This document shows, piece after piece, positions 49,801-56,955 of a stretch of 64,000 nucleotides of DNA (its first letter is position 1; each line of letters starts with the position of its first letter). The stretch covers positions 12,672,653-12,736,652 of the forward strand of contig JAQNBH010000007.1 of NCBI GenBank assembly GCA_028752905.1. The letters are read 5' to 3'. Made by a program: the position numbers and the translations under genes. The notes beneath the pieces are model-generated. The model made no database searches. It saw nothing but the letters and a program-made list of their open reading frames with translations, and was not told where the DNA came from. The stretch is from Cladorhizidae sp. MBARI D1340-BT2. Lineage: Eukaryota > Porifera > Demospongiae > Poecilosclerida > Cladorhizidae.

Positions 49801-52800
49801 AACTTTAACTCGTCGCTATAGTCCAGTGAGTCCCCTTGCAGATTTCAGAAGAAGGTTCTCAAGTTTAGTCGAGAGTGTGATAGCTAGGCTGATCAAACCG
49901 TTCTTTTATGAATGCTATAATGAAATCAAGACATTGAAGTAATGCTGCCTAAACAGGGTTCAGTTGGATGATACGCTTCACCACTGCCAGTGCTGAGTCT
50001 AACTGGAGTTTTCCTCCTCCTGGGTAGAACAGGGTCGCTAACCTCCAATTTTTCTTGTAAAGAAATAACCTTCAACCAAAACAAGTCAAAGAAGTCCTCG
50101 CTCCAAAGACTTTCCAAGGTTTTCCGTGTAAGCATGGCCTTCTGAGGCACTTAAAGAGGGTTTTTGTAAAGTTTTACTTAAATTATCTGTGTGTAGAGGA
50201 TAGCGCCGTACGCCTTTACTTCTTGGATTGAACTGAATGCAAATATCATGTGTCTCCAAAGCAATGTGTGCAACAACTGAGTATTGGGTAAAGGGTCAAT
50301 CAGGTAAGGGGTCGTACATATACAATGTCCAAGTATACTATACAATGTCCACTACCTCCCCCAAGTAGGCAGTATGGCCTACTGAGAGATTGTTTACTTA
50401 TGTCCATATCGGTCGATTGGTTTTGGTCCTCGCCTGCTTCGTCGCAGGGGTGGCGGCCGCATGTTGGGTAGGAGTTTGCTGGATTCCGATTGGGGGGAGG
50501 GCGAGGGTTGGCGAGGGGGTGTTCCTGGAGAGATGATGGTTCTGGGCGCCGCGGGGCGGCTGGGGGCCGGTGTTGCTGGCGAGGTCCCGGTGGGGTGGAC
50601 GGGTGGTTTGGCCGGAGTCTGGGCGACCGAGGCGTATGATCTGGGGATGCTTCCGGGTTGAGCGACGGGGGTGGTCTGAGCCGGCATTGCCGGTGGTGGA
50701 GGGGCGGTTGCCGGGGTGGTCGGAGGCTTTTGCGGGGGCGTGAGGCCTGTAGTTGCGGGCGGTGGATCGGGTTGGGGTTGCCTCATGTCGTGGTAGGTGG
50801 GGGTAAGCGGTCGCTCTTGTGGGATCAGGGCATCCGGAAGGAGGGAGTATGGCGGCTGGGACGTGGGTTTCGTCTGGTGCGGGGTGTATCGTCGGAGGAA
50901 TCTGCGGTTTCTGGTGGTGAGTCTGCCTGAGCCGTCTGTGCGAAAAGAGTACTGATGGCATTGGAGGACTTCTACGACCGTGCCTGTCTTGTCCCACTTG
51001 TTGGGGTGGCGGCCAGTCTGGTTTTGGACCAGTACAGTGTCGCCGCACTTGAGGGGGGAGAGGCCCTGGGTGTGTTCGTCCCATCGTGTTCGGCCCGTGA
51101 TGGCTCGTTTGGAGAGTGCCCTCTCGCGGAGATCGAGACGGTCGGACCAGTCTGTGTGAGGCCGATAGCGGTCTGGGATGCCGGGGAGGTCACGGGTGGA
51201 TCTGCCAAAGAGGCAAGTGGCGGGAGACATCTTAGTCTCAGGGTCCGGTCCATTCCTGTACTGCAATAGGGCCATGTGGGAACTTGTCGGAGAGGGCGCC
51301 GTCTGGGCCGGTGTTTCCGGCGATCAGTCGCTTCATGGTTTTCACTGCAACTTCGGCCCGGCAGTTTGCATGAGGGTTGTATGCCGACGATATTCTATGG
51401 TGCACTCCCCAGTTGGCCAGGAAGGCCCTGGTTGTGTGGGAGGCGAATTCTGGGCCGCCGTCCGACGTACATGTAAGTGTGTCGGGTATCCCGAAGGTTG
51501 AGAACATGTCTCTGAGCGTCTGGGTGAGGCCTGTTGCTCCGTCTCTAGACGTGGTGACGACTGGCCAGTTGGAGAAGCGGTCCACCAGGACAAGGTAGGT
51601 GACCCCTTGGTGGTGAAAAAAATCTGCGCATATGTGCTGGAATGGGTAGATGGGTTCCACTGGTGTGATGGACGGCATGGCGGGTTGAGAGGGGGCGTTG
51701 CCGTTGCATACGGCGCATCTGTCTCTGGTGGCTGCAATATCTTTGGTTATCCCTGGCCAGAATATGGAGGCTTCTGCCCGTGCGGTCATCTTGCTGACGC
51801 CTTGGTGAGCTGCATGGAGTGCGTCGAGGCAGGCAGGTCGTAGCTCTGTTGGGATAATGATCCTGTCCCCGCGGCAGATGACTCCGTCGACTGTGGAGAG
51901 GGCGTGGATGAAGGGGAAGTAATCCCGGGTCGTTGGTGGCATGAGGTGCCTTCTTTCTGGCGGCCCGTGTTCGATGAGTAGGGAGAGCTTCTGTAGGGAC
52001 TCGTCTGCTGCAGTGGCGACCTGGAGTGTCTCCCAGTCGAGGGGTATGCCTGTGATGGCGGCGCAGAGGGCGGTTGCAAGGCCGGCGGCGTCGTCCTCGG
52101 TGGGGTGAGCGATTGAGATGCCCGCCAGGAGTGTAGTTGGTATCCTGGGGCTGTGGTTGGGGCAAGCTGAGTCGGGTGCCGTGTTGTCGTCGGGGAGGTT
52201 CATCCTGGTTGGGCTGGGGATCCCGGATGGGTGGCGTGAGAGGGCGTCGCTTGTCTTATTTCTCACGCCGGGAATGTGCACCATCCGGAATCTGTACCTG
52301 AGTGTTTTCTCCTTCAGATTGCGTAACCTGGTGTTGGGGATGTCCTCCAAGGATCGATCGCCGAAGAGCTTCAAGAGGGGCTTGTGGTCGACTGCAATGA
52401 CAAGGTCACTGCAGCCGAGCACGAAATGGCGAGCTTTGTCAAGCGCGTCCACCACGGCCAGTGCTTCTCCTTCGACGGGCGCGTATCTCGACTCTGCTGG
52501 GTGGGTGAACCAGGATCCGACTAGGGTAACCTTCCACCCCTCCTGGCAGCAGAAGATCTCGCGGGATGGGCACTGGCAGTGTTTCTGGAATAGCCAGTAC
52601 CCAATCCCGTCCTTGCTCCAGTCAGTCGCCAGGCAGGTGGGGAGGTTCTTATCGAAAATCTTGACCCCTTCCTGGATCCTTGTGCAGATCTCTGTCTTGG
52701 AAGCGTCGAATGCTTGCTGGAGATCTGGGCTCCATGTGAACGGGGAGGATGGCTTGAGTAGGGAGTGGAAGGGGGACATCACAGACGCCATGGAGCAGGC

Positions 52801-55800
52801 ATACGCGACCTGGTTGATGAGGCCGAACCAGGCCCGTATGTCTGTGATGCTTGTTGGTGTCGGGAATTCGGAGATGGCACGGAGGTACTTTCGACAGGGC
52901 TTGACCTCTGTCTGGGTTATCTCGAATCCGGCAAATTCTACTTCATCTTGGGCGAAGCAAACTTGCTCGGGTTGAGGGTGATGCCGTTTCTCGCACAGAT
53001 GTCTAACAATTCCGTTGCCTGGTGGAACGCATCCTCAATGGAGCCTGACCAGAGGAGGGCATCATCGATGCATTTGGTTTTCTTCTCGACTCCGGCTACG
53101 AGGCTGTCATAGCGGGCTGTGTAGGCATCTCCAGAGGCTATGTAGCCCTGTGGTGCGGAGCGATACCGATACCGTCCCCATGGGGTGATGAAGGTCGTGA
53201 AGTGGCGGTCGGCTTCCGCGAGGGCGACGGAGTGGTAACCGTTCCAGGCATCAAAGATGGTCTTCTTGGTGTGCACTGGAACGGCTCTGGCCTGGTGGAA
53301 CGGGGACTGTGTGTGGTGCGTCTCCCGGGTTGCGTGCTGGTTTAATTGTTGAAAATCAATGGTCCGCCTGAGGGACCCGTTCTTCTTGGTGCATATGACC
53401 ATTCGATGGCACCAAGTGTCAGGGGTCCCCAGGGGGACCTGCTCCAGGACTCCGAGGCGGACATCCTGGTCGAGGCCGGCCTTCGTGCCAGTGTATGGGG
53501 ATGGCAATGGGAGTGTGGTAGGGTTTGGTGGTGGCTGTGGGGTCGATGTTGAGGCTCAGTGGAGGGCCGGACATCATGGGGAGGGGTTGGTGCTCGCAGA
53601 CGTTGAAAGCACTGCCCGCGTACAGGTCCCGTAGGTGCTGCTCGAGCCGACCCCGATTGGCCGCTGTGGCTGGGATGGGAGGCTGGTGGGTCTGGGGGGC
53701 GGTTGTGCCCTGGTTGGGCATGAGCAGGTTTTGGGGGGATGTAACTATTGTATCCCGCCCTGACTGGCTCACCCTTGGGGTCTGAGTTGGGAGCACGATA
53801 GGTGGCGGAGATCTGGTCTGCGGGATTGTCCGATGGTGTTGATCTGGAGGTCTGGCCTGCGGGTCCGCTGAGATGATGTCGATTTTGTGTGGGCGTTGTT
53901 CCAGCGTCTGTCCCCTTGCCTTGCCTTTTCCCGAGGGTGACATGGGCGTGCTGAGGGGAAATCCTTGGGGATCAGTCCCAGGTCTGCGCAGGTGGCCAGG
54001 CCGAGGTACAGCTTGTTGGCGATCTCAGAAAAGTAGATCATCTGTCTCGTTTCGGGGCCTGTGGGGTTGGCCCTGATCCTGATGATAGCTGCTCCTAGGA
54101 TCGGCAGGTTGGTGCCGCTGGCCGAGTGCATAATCATGTTTACAGGTATGAGATCTGAGGCTGTGAGGCCTGGGCCAGCTTGGCAGCTTTGGCAGCCTGT
54201 GTCCGCCATGGCAGTGGTGGCGAGGTTGTGGGTCTCCGTGCGGAGGGTGTTGCCATGGTGATAGTGAGACGTCTACGTGCGGTTGGGGTGGTGACTTCCT
54301 CTGGGTCCAGAGCTGGGATATTGGGTCCCAGGTCTGATTGTGGAGGGTTCCTTCAACCATCGTGTCGACTTGTTCGAATATGGCGCTCTCGTGTTCCACG
54401 GATTGCCAGCACATCTGGGCAGTATGGTTCTGTCGACCGCAGGATGAACACGTGGTGCCAAATGCAGGGCAGTGGATGCGCCTGTGGGCCGTGCGTTCCT
54501 GTTCTCCGTGGCCTTGGCGGCCACAGAAGTTGCAGATGCCACGGTTGTTGGACGTGGCTCTGGGGGACCTGTTCAGGGGTTGGCTCTGGCCCTTGGTTGA
54601 GGTGTTCCTCGGGTTGGGGTGGCTGTATTCTCTGGTTGGGGTGTGGCCTGGGTGTGTGGATTGGTTTCGGGTGGGTGTGGCTTTGCCTGGACCTGGTCCA
54701 GGGCATGGGGTGTGGCGTTTCGGCTGACGCCTGTAGGTACTGCTGATTGCCTGCGAGTATGATTTCCATCTGATCGTAAAGTAGGACCAAGCTTCAGTCG
54801 TGCCCCCGGATGAGATTTCAGGCCGTTTCACGGGGGCGGGCTTGGCCTTGGTAGGCTGGTAGCCCTGCTGTGGTCATGGCATGGGTTGACAAGACCACTG
54901 CCGCCACTGCTGGGTCAATACCCGCTGGGGTACTGTAGACACAGCCCGGGAAAGGACATCTGACAGCTTCCATCGTGGTGGTGCTCTTCAATTGGAATCG
55001 CCGTGAATTGCACTCTCTGGATGCCTTCCTTTCCCAGGCTGCTGTTGTAGTTGGCTAATAGAAGCTATACAAGAGTTGTTGCACACATAGAGGATAGCGC
55101 CATATGCCTTTACTTCTTGGATTGAACTGAATGCAAATATCATGCGTCTCCAAAGCAACAACTGAGTATTGGGTAAAGGGTCAATCAGGTAAGAGGTCGT
55201 ATGTATACAATGTCCAAGTATACTATACAATGTCCACTAGTGTGTTTAAGGATTAACTCACCAAGCACTTAACTCACCAAGCACTACACCAAACAAATAT
55301 TCAAAAGTGGACATGATATATTTTACACCAATTAATCCCTAGCAGCTTCTTCCCAAACTGCCTGAACAACATCATAATTGGAATGCTGCTCAGTTAAGAA
55401 GCCCTGACTGTCCACCTAGTGGGACACAGGGTTTAAAACCAGTTGTTCTAGCTAATTTCTGCTTTAATCTTGTTAAACAAGCCTTCTCACCGAGGTGAGT
55501 ATTTAAGCAATTTAGATATTTCAAGATTAGTATATATCTAGAGTATTCCTCAGAATTTGATTATTCTTGGTGGTACCTCCAGCAGCTAAATTTAGAGCAT
55601 GACCATAGCAATGGACAAAAATAGCTCGTGACTCTTCTCCACAAATTTGAGTAGAAGTCCCACCCCTTATACCACACATGTTTGCAGCACCATCATAGCA
55701 TTGAGCACGACAGTTATGAATGCTAAGATTCATATGACACATCGCATCCTTCAACCAACAAAGGCATCTGCTTTTATGGACTCAACATGGTCAAGGCCAT

Positions 55801-56955
55801 AAAAGTCTTCATGGGGTTGAAAATCATCATCAATCCACCGAAAACAAATAACGAATTGCTCCTTATTGGATGAATCCGACACTTCATCAGCCACCAGGGC
55901 AAAATACTTGGCTTGCTTGATAGAACTGGCTCTATCTCAAAGAATATATAATGCCATTATTTTAATAACTTCATTTTGTATTTGGGGACTAGTATATTTA
56001 TCAGTTTTCTGATTCAGTTTTCTGACTTAACATGGCCGATTATTGCAGCATCGTCCAATGCACGAAGATGCATTAATTGCATGAAGTTACTGTCAATTTC
56101 ATCATCAGCACCACAAAAAGCTATTCCTTGACAAGGAATTGAATATTCTGAGTTACCTTGGTAAGATACTGTCTGTTCATGGCTATTTGCAAAGCATGTT
56201 GAGAAGATATTATACTTCCAACATCACTAGTCGTACCTGGTATAGTGATCACTAAATCAGGTAGCTGCTTTATGAGCTTTTGTACTCTCATGTTTGTTGA
56301 AGCATCGAGTTCCATCCTTCCAGTTACTGAACCCAGACAAAAAGGTTGAGTCCTGCACGTTTCCCTGATTCATCTTCAGTTTGCATAAAATATATACTAG
56401 CTGTAAAATATGGAATGATTGCTGCCAAACCTATATAGGATATGAGTGGCAGCTAGGCTTACTAGCAGAAGCTGCCCCACTGTATCTTACTTGTTTGGAT
56501 TGCTTGCACACACGTGAAACAATAAGCCAAGTCTTGACTGGAATCGTAGTGAAGCCATTTCCATTGGTTGAACCAAGCGCGCTGAAAAGAGCGGTGAGAG
56601 ATATTGGTTCTGCCGAAAGATTGCTTAGGAAAACTAAAGTTAGTTGGTTGAGTCAGAGCGGGACAATTGGAAGCCATGGAACTCTGAAATGATGGGTGTG
56701 GTTTCCAAGAAGGGGGCGTGTTCGTTCAGGGCCAATTGCCGGTCACATTCTTATCGTTTAGTGAGACGTCTACGTGCGGTTGGGGTGGGTCTGTAGTTCA
56801 TGTTTAATGAGCTTTTGAGCATATATTATTGTATTAACACCATTATCTCAGGCGAGAGTTTAAAGAACCTAGCGTACAACGTACAACATCAGATCTGAAT
56901 ACAACTTACCGAAGGAAGGCAGAAGAAAACAAATGACTAATAGAGCGTAAGCCAT
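23952..56955 (-). CDS. Single-pass membrane protein with three Calx-beta domains
   Basis: Ten exons assemble into one 1,659-nt frame (about 552 residues): 56910-56955, 44780-44944, 35070-35210, 32703-32900, 31739-31903, 29718-29921, 27699-27863, 24629-24832, 24401-24494, 23952-24228. All junctions are GT-AG and nearly all are phase 1. Predicted layout: signal peptide 1-15, Cys-rich segment 16-70, Calx-beta domains at about 71-183, 184-306 and 307-429, membrane helix at about 437-460, and a hydrophilic tail to 552. Calx-beta domains bind calcium in Na/Ca exchangers and occur in cell-surface adhesion proteins, including sponge aggregation factors. A surface adhesion or receptor role is inference. 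Further exons inside the large introns 1 and 2 cannot be excluded. Introns 1 and 2 are loaded with transposons. Confidence 0.75.
24401..24494 (-). CDS. Calx-beta gene exon 9, membrane helix
   Basis: 94 nt, entering in phase 1 after accaccaccag and leaving in phase 2 before gtagga. It encodes SLTCREIGG followed by the hydrophobic helix [20 protein letters not shown] and a stop-transfer Tyr-Arg. Confidence 0.75.
24629..24832 (-). CDS. Calx-beta gene exon 8, second half of domain 3
   Basis: 204 nt, phase 1. Encodes [17 protein letters not shown], the acidic turn [12 protein letters not shown] and the terminal VTIFIIDDD motif that binds calcium in characterised Calx-beta domains. Acceptor ctgacag, donor gtaagt. 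Confidence 0.85.
24875..24955. mobile_element. Dispersed short element, copy 2
   Basis: Begins ttacaatgacctaatta and ends ctagctttcatcaggaata. It matches one arm of the element at 8625-8751 and lies in intron 7 of the Calx-beta gene, about 40 bp from exon 8. Confidence 0.5.
25257..25425. repeat. About 27-bp repeat
   Basis: Six imperfect copies of a unit containing tatatattcatgcagaggga in intron 7 of the Calx-beta gene. Confidence 0.9.
25540..25606. mobile_element. Dispersed short element, copy 3
   Basis: Contains ctcgatgtttcgactaaatg then ccctagccttcaatcagg, the same family as 8625-8751 and 40292-40362. Confidence 0.5.
27699..27863 (-). CDS. Calx-beta gene exon 7, first half of domain 3
   Basis: 165 nt, phase 1. 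Encodes [20 protein letters not shown] and [19 protein letters not shown]. Acceptor tgaaaag, donor gtaata. Confidence 0.8.
28794..28821. repeat. AT microsatellite
   Basis: A run of about 13 AT/TA dinucleotides in intron 6 of the Calx-beta gene. Nothing else is recognised in that intron. Confidence 0.9.
29718..29921 (-). CDS. Calx-beta gene exon 6, second half of domain 2
   Basis: 204 nt, phase 1. Encodes [13 protein letters not shown], then [12 protein letters not shown] and ends in VTITIIDDD before gtgagt. It is nearly a copy of exon 8. Confidence 0.85.
31739..31903 (-). CDS. Calx-beta gene exon 5, first half of domain 2
   Basis: 165 nt, phase 1. Encodes [12 protein letters not shown]... 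and [19 protein letters not shown], close to exon 7 in both length and sequence, which shows domain duplication. Confidence 0.75.
32703..32900 (-). CDS. Calx-beta gene exon 4, second half of domain 1
   Basis: 198 nt between tttgcag and gtaaga, phase 1 at both ends. It carries [20 protein letters not shown] and ends [10 protein letters not shown], the acidic D-N-D terminus typical of Calx-beta. Confidence 0.75.
32901..35069. other. Intron 3 of the Calx-beta gene, no feature seen
   Basis: AT-rich non-coding sequence. I found no exon with a matching phase, no transposon protein remnant and no tandem array in it. Confidence 0.4.
35070..35210 (-). CDS. Calx-beta gene exon 3, first half of domain 1
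   Basis: 141 nt in phase 1. It encodes [20 protein letters not shown] and the following strands of a Calx-beta first half. Homologous in position to exons 5 and 7 but shorter. Confidence 0.65.
35214..35300. repeat. caaacaaacaagta-type simple repeat
   Basis: Imperfect AAAC/AAGT tetranucleotide repetition beginning a few bases beyond exon 3 of the Calx-beta gene, i.e. directly next to its 3' splice site on the minus strand. Confidence 0.85.
36567..37215 (+). pseudogene. hAT (TTF/ZMYM1-type) transposase fragment
   Basis: Starts with ATG and, after one in-frame block ([16 protein letters not shown]), continues in shifted frames with features of the TTF-zinc-finger hAT group. These are a [19 protein letters not shown] zinc-finger block near 36720-36770, an NWKDA-like piece near 36810 and [17 protein letters not shown] residues near 37050-37090. 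Several indels and stops make it a relic. It lies in intron 2 of the Calx-beta gene in the opposite orientation. The C-terminal dimerisation part was not found here. It is the same broad family as the relic at 49511-56677. Confidence 0.6.
37216..40740. other. Intron 2 sequence, little recognised
   Basis: Contains a G homopolymer near 37227-37249, an A run near 37666-37679, and a diverged copy of the short dispersed element at 40292-40362. No exon with consistent phase was found. Confidence 0.4.
40292..40362. mobile_element. Dispersed short element, copy 4
   Basis: Begins cacaatgaccttctcaataa and contains atttcgactagatgctctag then ccttcatcagg. Read on the minus strand it shows ctgatgaaggctag, then agcat, then ctagtcgaaa. 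Confidence 0.5.
40741..41043. repeat. Left terminal inverted repeat
   Basis: About 300 bp matching the inverse of 44136-44456 at roughly 90 percent by eye, from ggggggactatacctgaaac down to aatagctattatatgggcga. Differences are mainly substitutions and short indels. Confidence 0.9.
41123..43891 (+). CDS. Reverse transcriptase with R2-like restriction endonuclease
   Basis: An uninterrupted frame of 922 codons from a GTG at 41123 to TGA, open back to 41024 without any in-frame ATG. RT signatures: [14 protein letters not shown] (about residue 200), [14 protein letters not shown] (motif A, about 328), [13 protein letters not shown] (motif B, about 383) and [10 protein letters not shown] (motif C, about 411). 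The C-terminal part has a CCHC knuckle ([15 protein letters not shown], about 705) followed by [15 protein letters not shown], then [10 protein letters not shown] and FYDVRVFNP, the PD-(D/E)XK-type acidic residues (about 773 and 792). This is the arrangement of R2/R4-type LINEs, which nick a target and copy RNA into it. The missing start may mean 5' truncation or a spliced upstream exon (acceptor-like tatatacag at 41112-41120). Catalytic residues look intact. Confidence 0.85.
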   Translation: MVHWRHNYFSVPFGKVGREFVSELSRLYLAYGSASTLETVALKATIVFPILLLQKPSEKSKTKEHMKCIEKRLTSWFNGDLEELVTEGRALQWRLPKQGSPKDNNTLARSFANLMFLGKCKAAMDLLSKADNGGLLHLNDPADPNNPSSHTIREELIKKHPPAQPAHHNCILHDEPQVPHPIIFDSLDANAICSAALQMKGAAGPSGLDAHAWRRLCTSHKGASGDLCASLASVARRICSMYVDPSLISLLLACRLIALDKHPGVRPIGIRDTARRITAKVVLSITVPDIQDASGCLQMSGGQISGIEAAVNATRSSFESVECEAVLLVDATNAFNSLNRQVALHNIRRLCPPIATILINSYRTSIELFVDGDVIPSQEGTTQGDPLAMAMYGLATIPLIRRLDGICRQIWYADDSAATGTVTQLRDWWDRLAAEGPSFGYFPNLTKTWLVAKNGHLEEASKIFAGSGVSVTSRGRPYLGAAIGSQEFVKEYVNSKVKTWTSNITLLSEIAKTQPHAAFSALTHGLLSKWTYLSCVIPNISDLLVPLDNALRTELLPALTGRPPPNDLECALFALPARLGGLGIRIPSKNANREQLASQLVTSILKDHILDQCREYGNDIIKVQLKNKAIISKHNKERSKEEANQLQIQLPASLQKAMELAQEKGASIWLTALPLTEHGFTLHKSAFHDALALRYGWTPSKLPSKCDCGNSFTVEHALSCAKGGFPSLRHNKIRDITAALLTEVCSDVRIEPDLQPVTSNQLNGASANSQYGARLDVSANGVWGGRYEKSFYDVRVFNPFAPSNNNQALAATYRKHEREKKRAYEQRIREVEHSSFTPLVLSATGGMGIEATNFYKRLAAMLAQKWDSPYSKTLCWLRCRLNFSLLRSSIQAIRGARSSKGHAAKPPASVDLVASESYISDK
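44000..44064 (+). other. G tract and stem-loop after the RT frame
   Basis: A G homopolymer of about 24 bases ends at 44034. It is followed by a perfect 7-bp stem, ccgtatt (44043-44049) and aatacgg (44054-44060) with loop agtg, itself flanked by gatcc and gatc. It could be a 3' recognition structure of the retroelement. No transcript evidence. Confidence 0.6.
44136..44456. repeat. Right terminal inverted repeat
   Basis: About 320 bp, inverse match to 40741-41043. Slightly longer because of small insertions, for example a duplicated ccaaataat and a longer T/A run. Confidence 0.9.
44780..44944 (-). CDS. Calx-beta gene exon 2, Cys-rich segment
   Basis: The exon lies between acceptor ttcacag and donor gtaaga, phase 1 at both ends. 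It contains six cysteines, including the CC pair of [20 protein letters not shown] and CKSCPL near its end. I recognise no named domain, but the compact cysteine spacing suggests a secreted fold. Confidence 0.65.
46050..48000 (-). pseudogene. Degraded LINE (endonuclease and RT)
   Basis: Minus-strand fragments in several frames. They include [15 protein letters not shown] (about 47965-47920) and [14 protein letters not shown] (about 47750) of an APE-type endonuclease, [15 protein letters not shown] (about 46890) and [11 protein letters not shown] (about 46690, the RT catalytic motif). The 3' thumb region [20 protein letters not shown] lies near 46500-46440. Stops, frame changes and a deletion of most of the palm between the last two RT blocks show it is dead. 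It resembles CR1/L2/Jockey-like LINEs, but the clade is not certain. Located in intron 1 of the Calx-beta gene, same orientation. Confidence 0.75.
48510..49500. other. Intron 1 spacer with G tracts
   Basis: G-rich homopolymeric stretches near 48791-48804, 48867-48887 and 49094-49110. No coding signal. The 5' end of the LINE above or the 3' end of the hAT relic may lie here, but termini were not recognised. Confidence 0.45.
50194..50354 (-). repeat. 3' LTR of the gypsy element
   Basis: 161 bp, bounded in plus-strand orientation by tagaggatagcg and caatgtccacta. It differs from the other LTR by about six substitutions and a 9-bp insertion near 50262. The adjacent polypurine tract lies at 50355-50368. 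Confidence 0.9.
50394..51275 (-). pseudogene. gypsy integrase C-terminal domain and tail
   Basis: Begins in the shifted frame with [18 protein letters not shown], then a basic DNA-binding part ([19 protein letters not shown]) and a long Pro/Thr-rich tail ending [13 protein letters not shown]. Termination lies just inside the 3' LTR-proximal purine tract. Confidence 0.75.
51238..52791 (-). pseudogene. gypsy RNase H and integrase core
   Basis: A 517-codon frame (open further upstream to about 52950). RNase H features: [33 protein letters not shown] and VDHKPLL. The integrase follows, with a zinc-binding segment and catalytic acidic residues in [14 protein letters not shown] and [10 protein letters not shown] frame break near 51262 cuts off the integrase C-terminus. 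Confidence 0.85.
52938..53600 (-). pseudogene. gypsy reverse transcriptase
   Basis: Carries [52 protein letters not shown] and the catalytic block KCIDDALLW. The frame stops at 52938-52940 just after NPSKFA, where a one-base shift disconnects it from the thumb and RNase H. The upstream linker (53419-53943) is in yet another frame. Confidence 0.85.
53769..54209 (-). pseudogene. gypsy protease region
   Basis: Contains the aspartic protease active site ADTGCQSC at its start and a hydrophobic flap-like [13 protein letters not shown] further on. It is in a different frame from the preceding Gag and the following RT. Confidence 0.65.
54025..54960 (-). pseudogene. gypsy gag remnant with zinc knuckles
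   Basis: Minus-strand frames contain [13 protein letters not shown] and [15 protein letters not shown], two CCHC-type knuckles for RNA packaging. The start near 54960 lies in another frame, and the stretch between it and the knuckles is short compared with gypsy Gag proteins. This suggests that most of the capsid was deleted. Confidence 0.7.
55088..55239 (-). repeat. 5' LTR of the gypsy element
   Basis: 152 bp with the same terminal words as 50194-50354. About 4 percent substitution between the two LTRs. A primer-binding site next to it at 55087 and below could not be assigned to a tRNA. Confidence 0.9.
56759..56788. repeat. 30-bp copy of a gypsy internal segment
   Basis: Thirty bases here are identical to 54262-54291 inside the gypsy element (gtgagacgtctacgtgcggt within them). 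Surrounding bases do not match. It lies between the hAT relic and exon 1 of the Calx-beta gene. Confidence 0.85.
56910..56955 (-). CDS. Calx-beta gene exon 1, signal peptide
   Basis: ATG at 56953-56955 opens [15 protein letters not shown], a hydrophobic secretion signal, and ends in phase 1 before gtaagt (56904-56909 on the plus strand as acttac). The phase and the Val codon formed with exon 2 fit exactly. This start is chosen because it is the only nearby signal-like peptide joined to a consensus donor. Confidence 0.65.

Larger units (their letters stand above)
50194..55239 (-). mobile_element. Ty3/gypsy LTR retrotransposon, full length but broken
   Basis: 5,046 bp flanked on both sides by the 5-bp duplication GTGTG (50189-50193 and 55240-55244). 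Order on the minus strand: 5' LTR, Gag with two zinc knuckles, aspartic protease, RT, RNase H, integrase, purine tract (ttgggggagg) and 3' LTR. RNase H precedes integrase, as in the Ty3/gypsy group. At least three frame breaks separate the domains. GC content is far higher than in the surrounding intron, which marks it as a recent arrival relative to its host sequence. Confidence 0.9.
49511..56677 (-). pseudogene. hAT transposase relic split by a gypsy insertion
   Basis: Two minus-strand blocks (56677-55245 and 50188-49511) form one TTF/ZMYM1-type hAT transposase. The N-terminal block has [10 protein letters not shown] and [16 protein letters not shown] (zinc finger). The middle has [15 protein letters not shown] and [12 protein letters not shown]. 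The C-terminal block has DNLSKTLQ, then [16 protein letters not shown] and the dimerisation motif [20 protein letters not shown]. The 5,046-bp gypsy element plus one GTGTG separates the blocks. Independently, a 16-bp tandem duplication near 55252-55284 and several frame breaks disable it, so it was probably already dead or died in parallel. Termini were not identified. It lies in intron 1 of the Calx-beta gene. Confidence 0.8.

Noticed and set aside
50461..54746. Plus-strand frames of up to 285 codons over the gypsy element
   Set aside because: Shadows of GC-rich minus-strand retroelement domains; no recognisable plus-strand domain.
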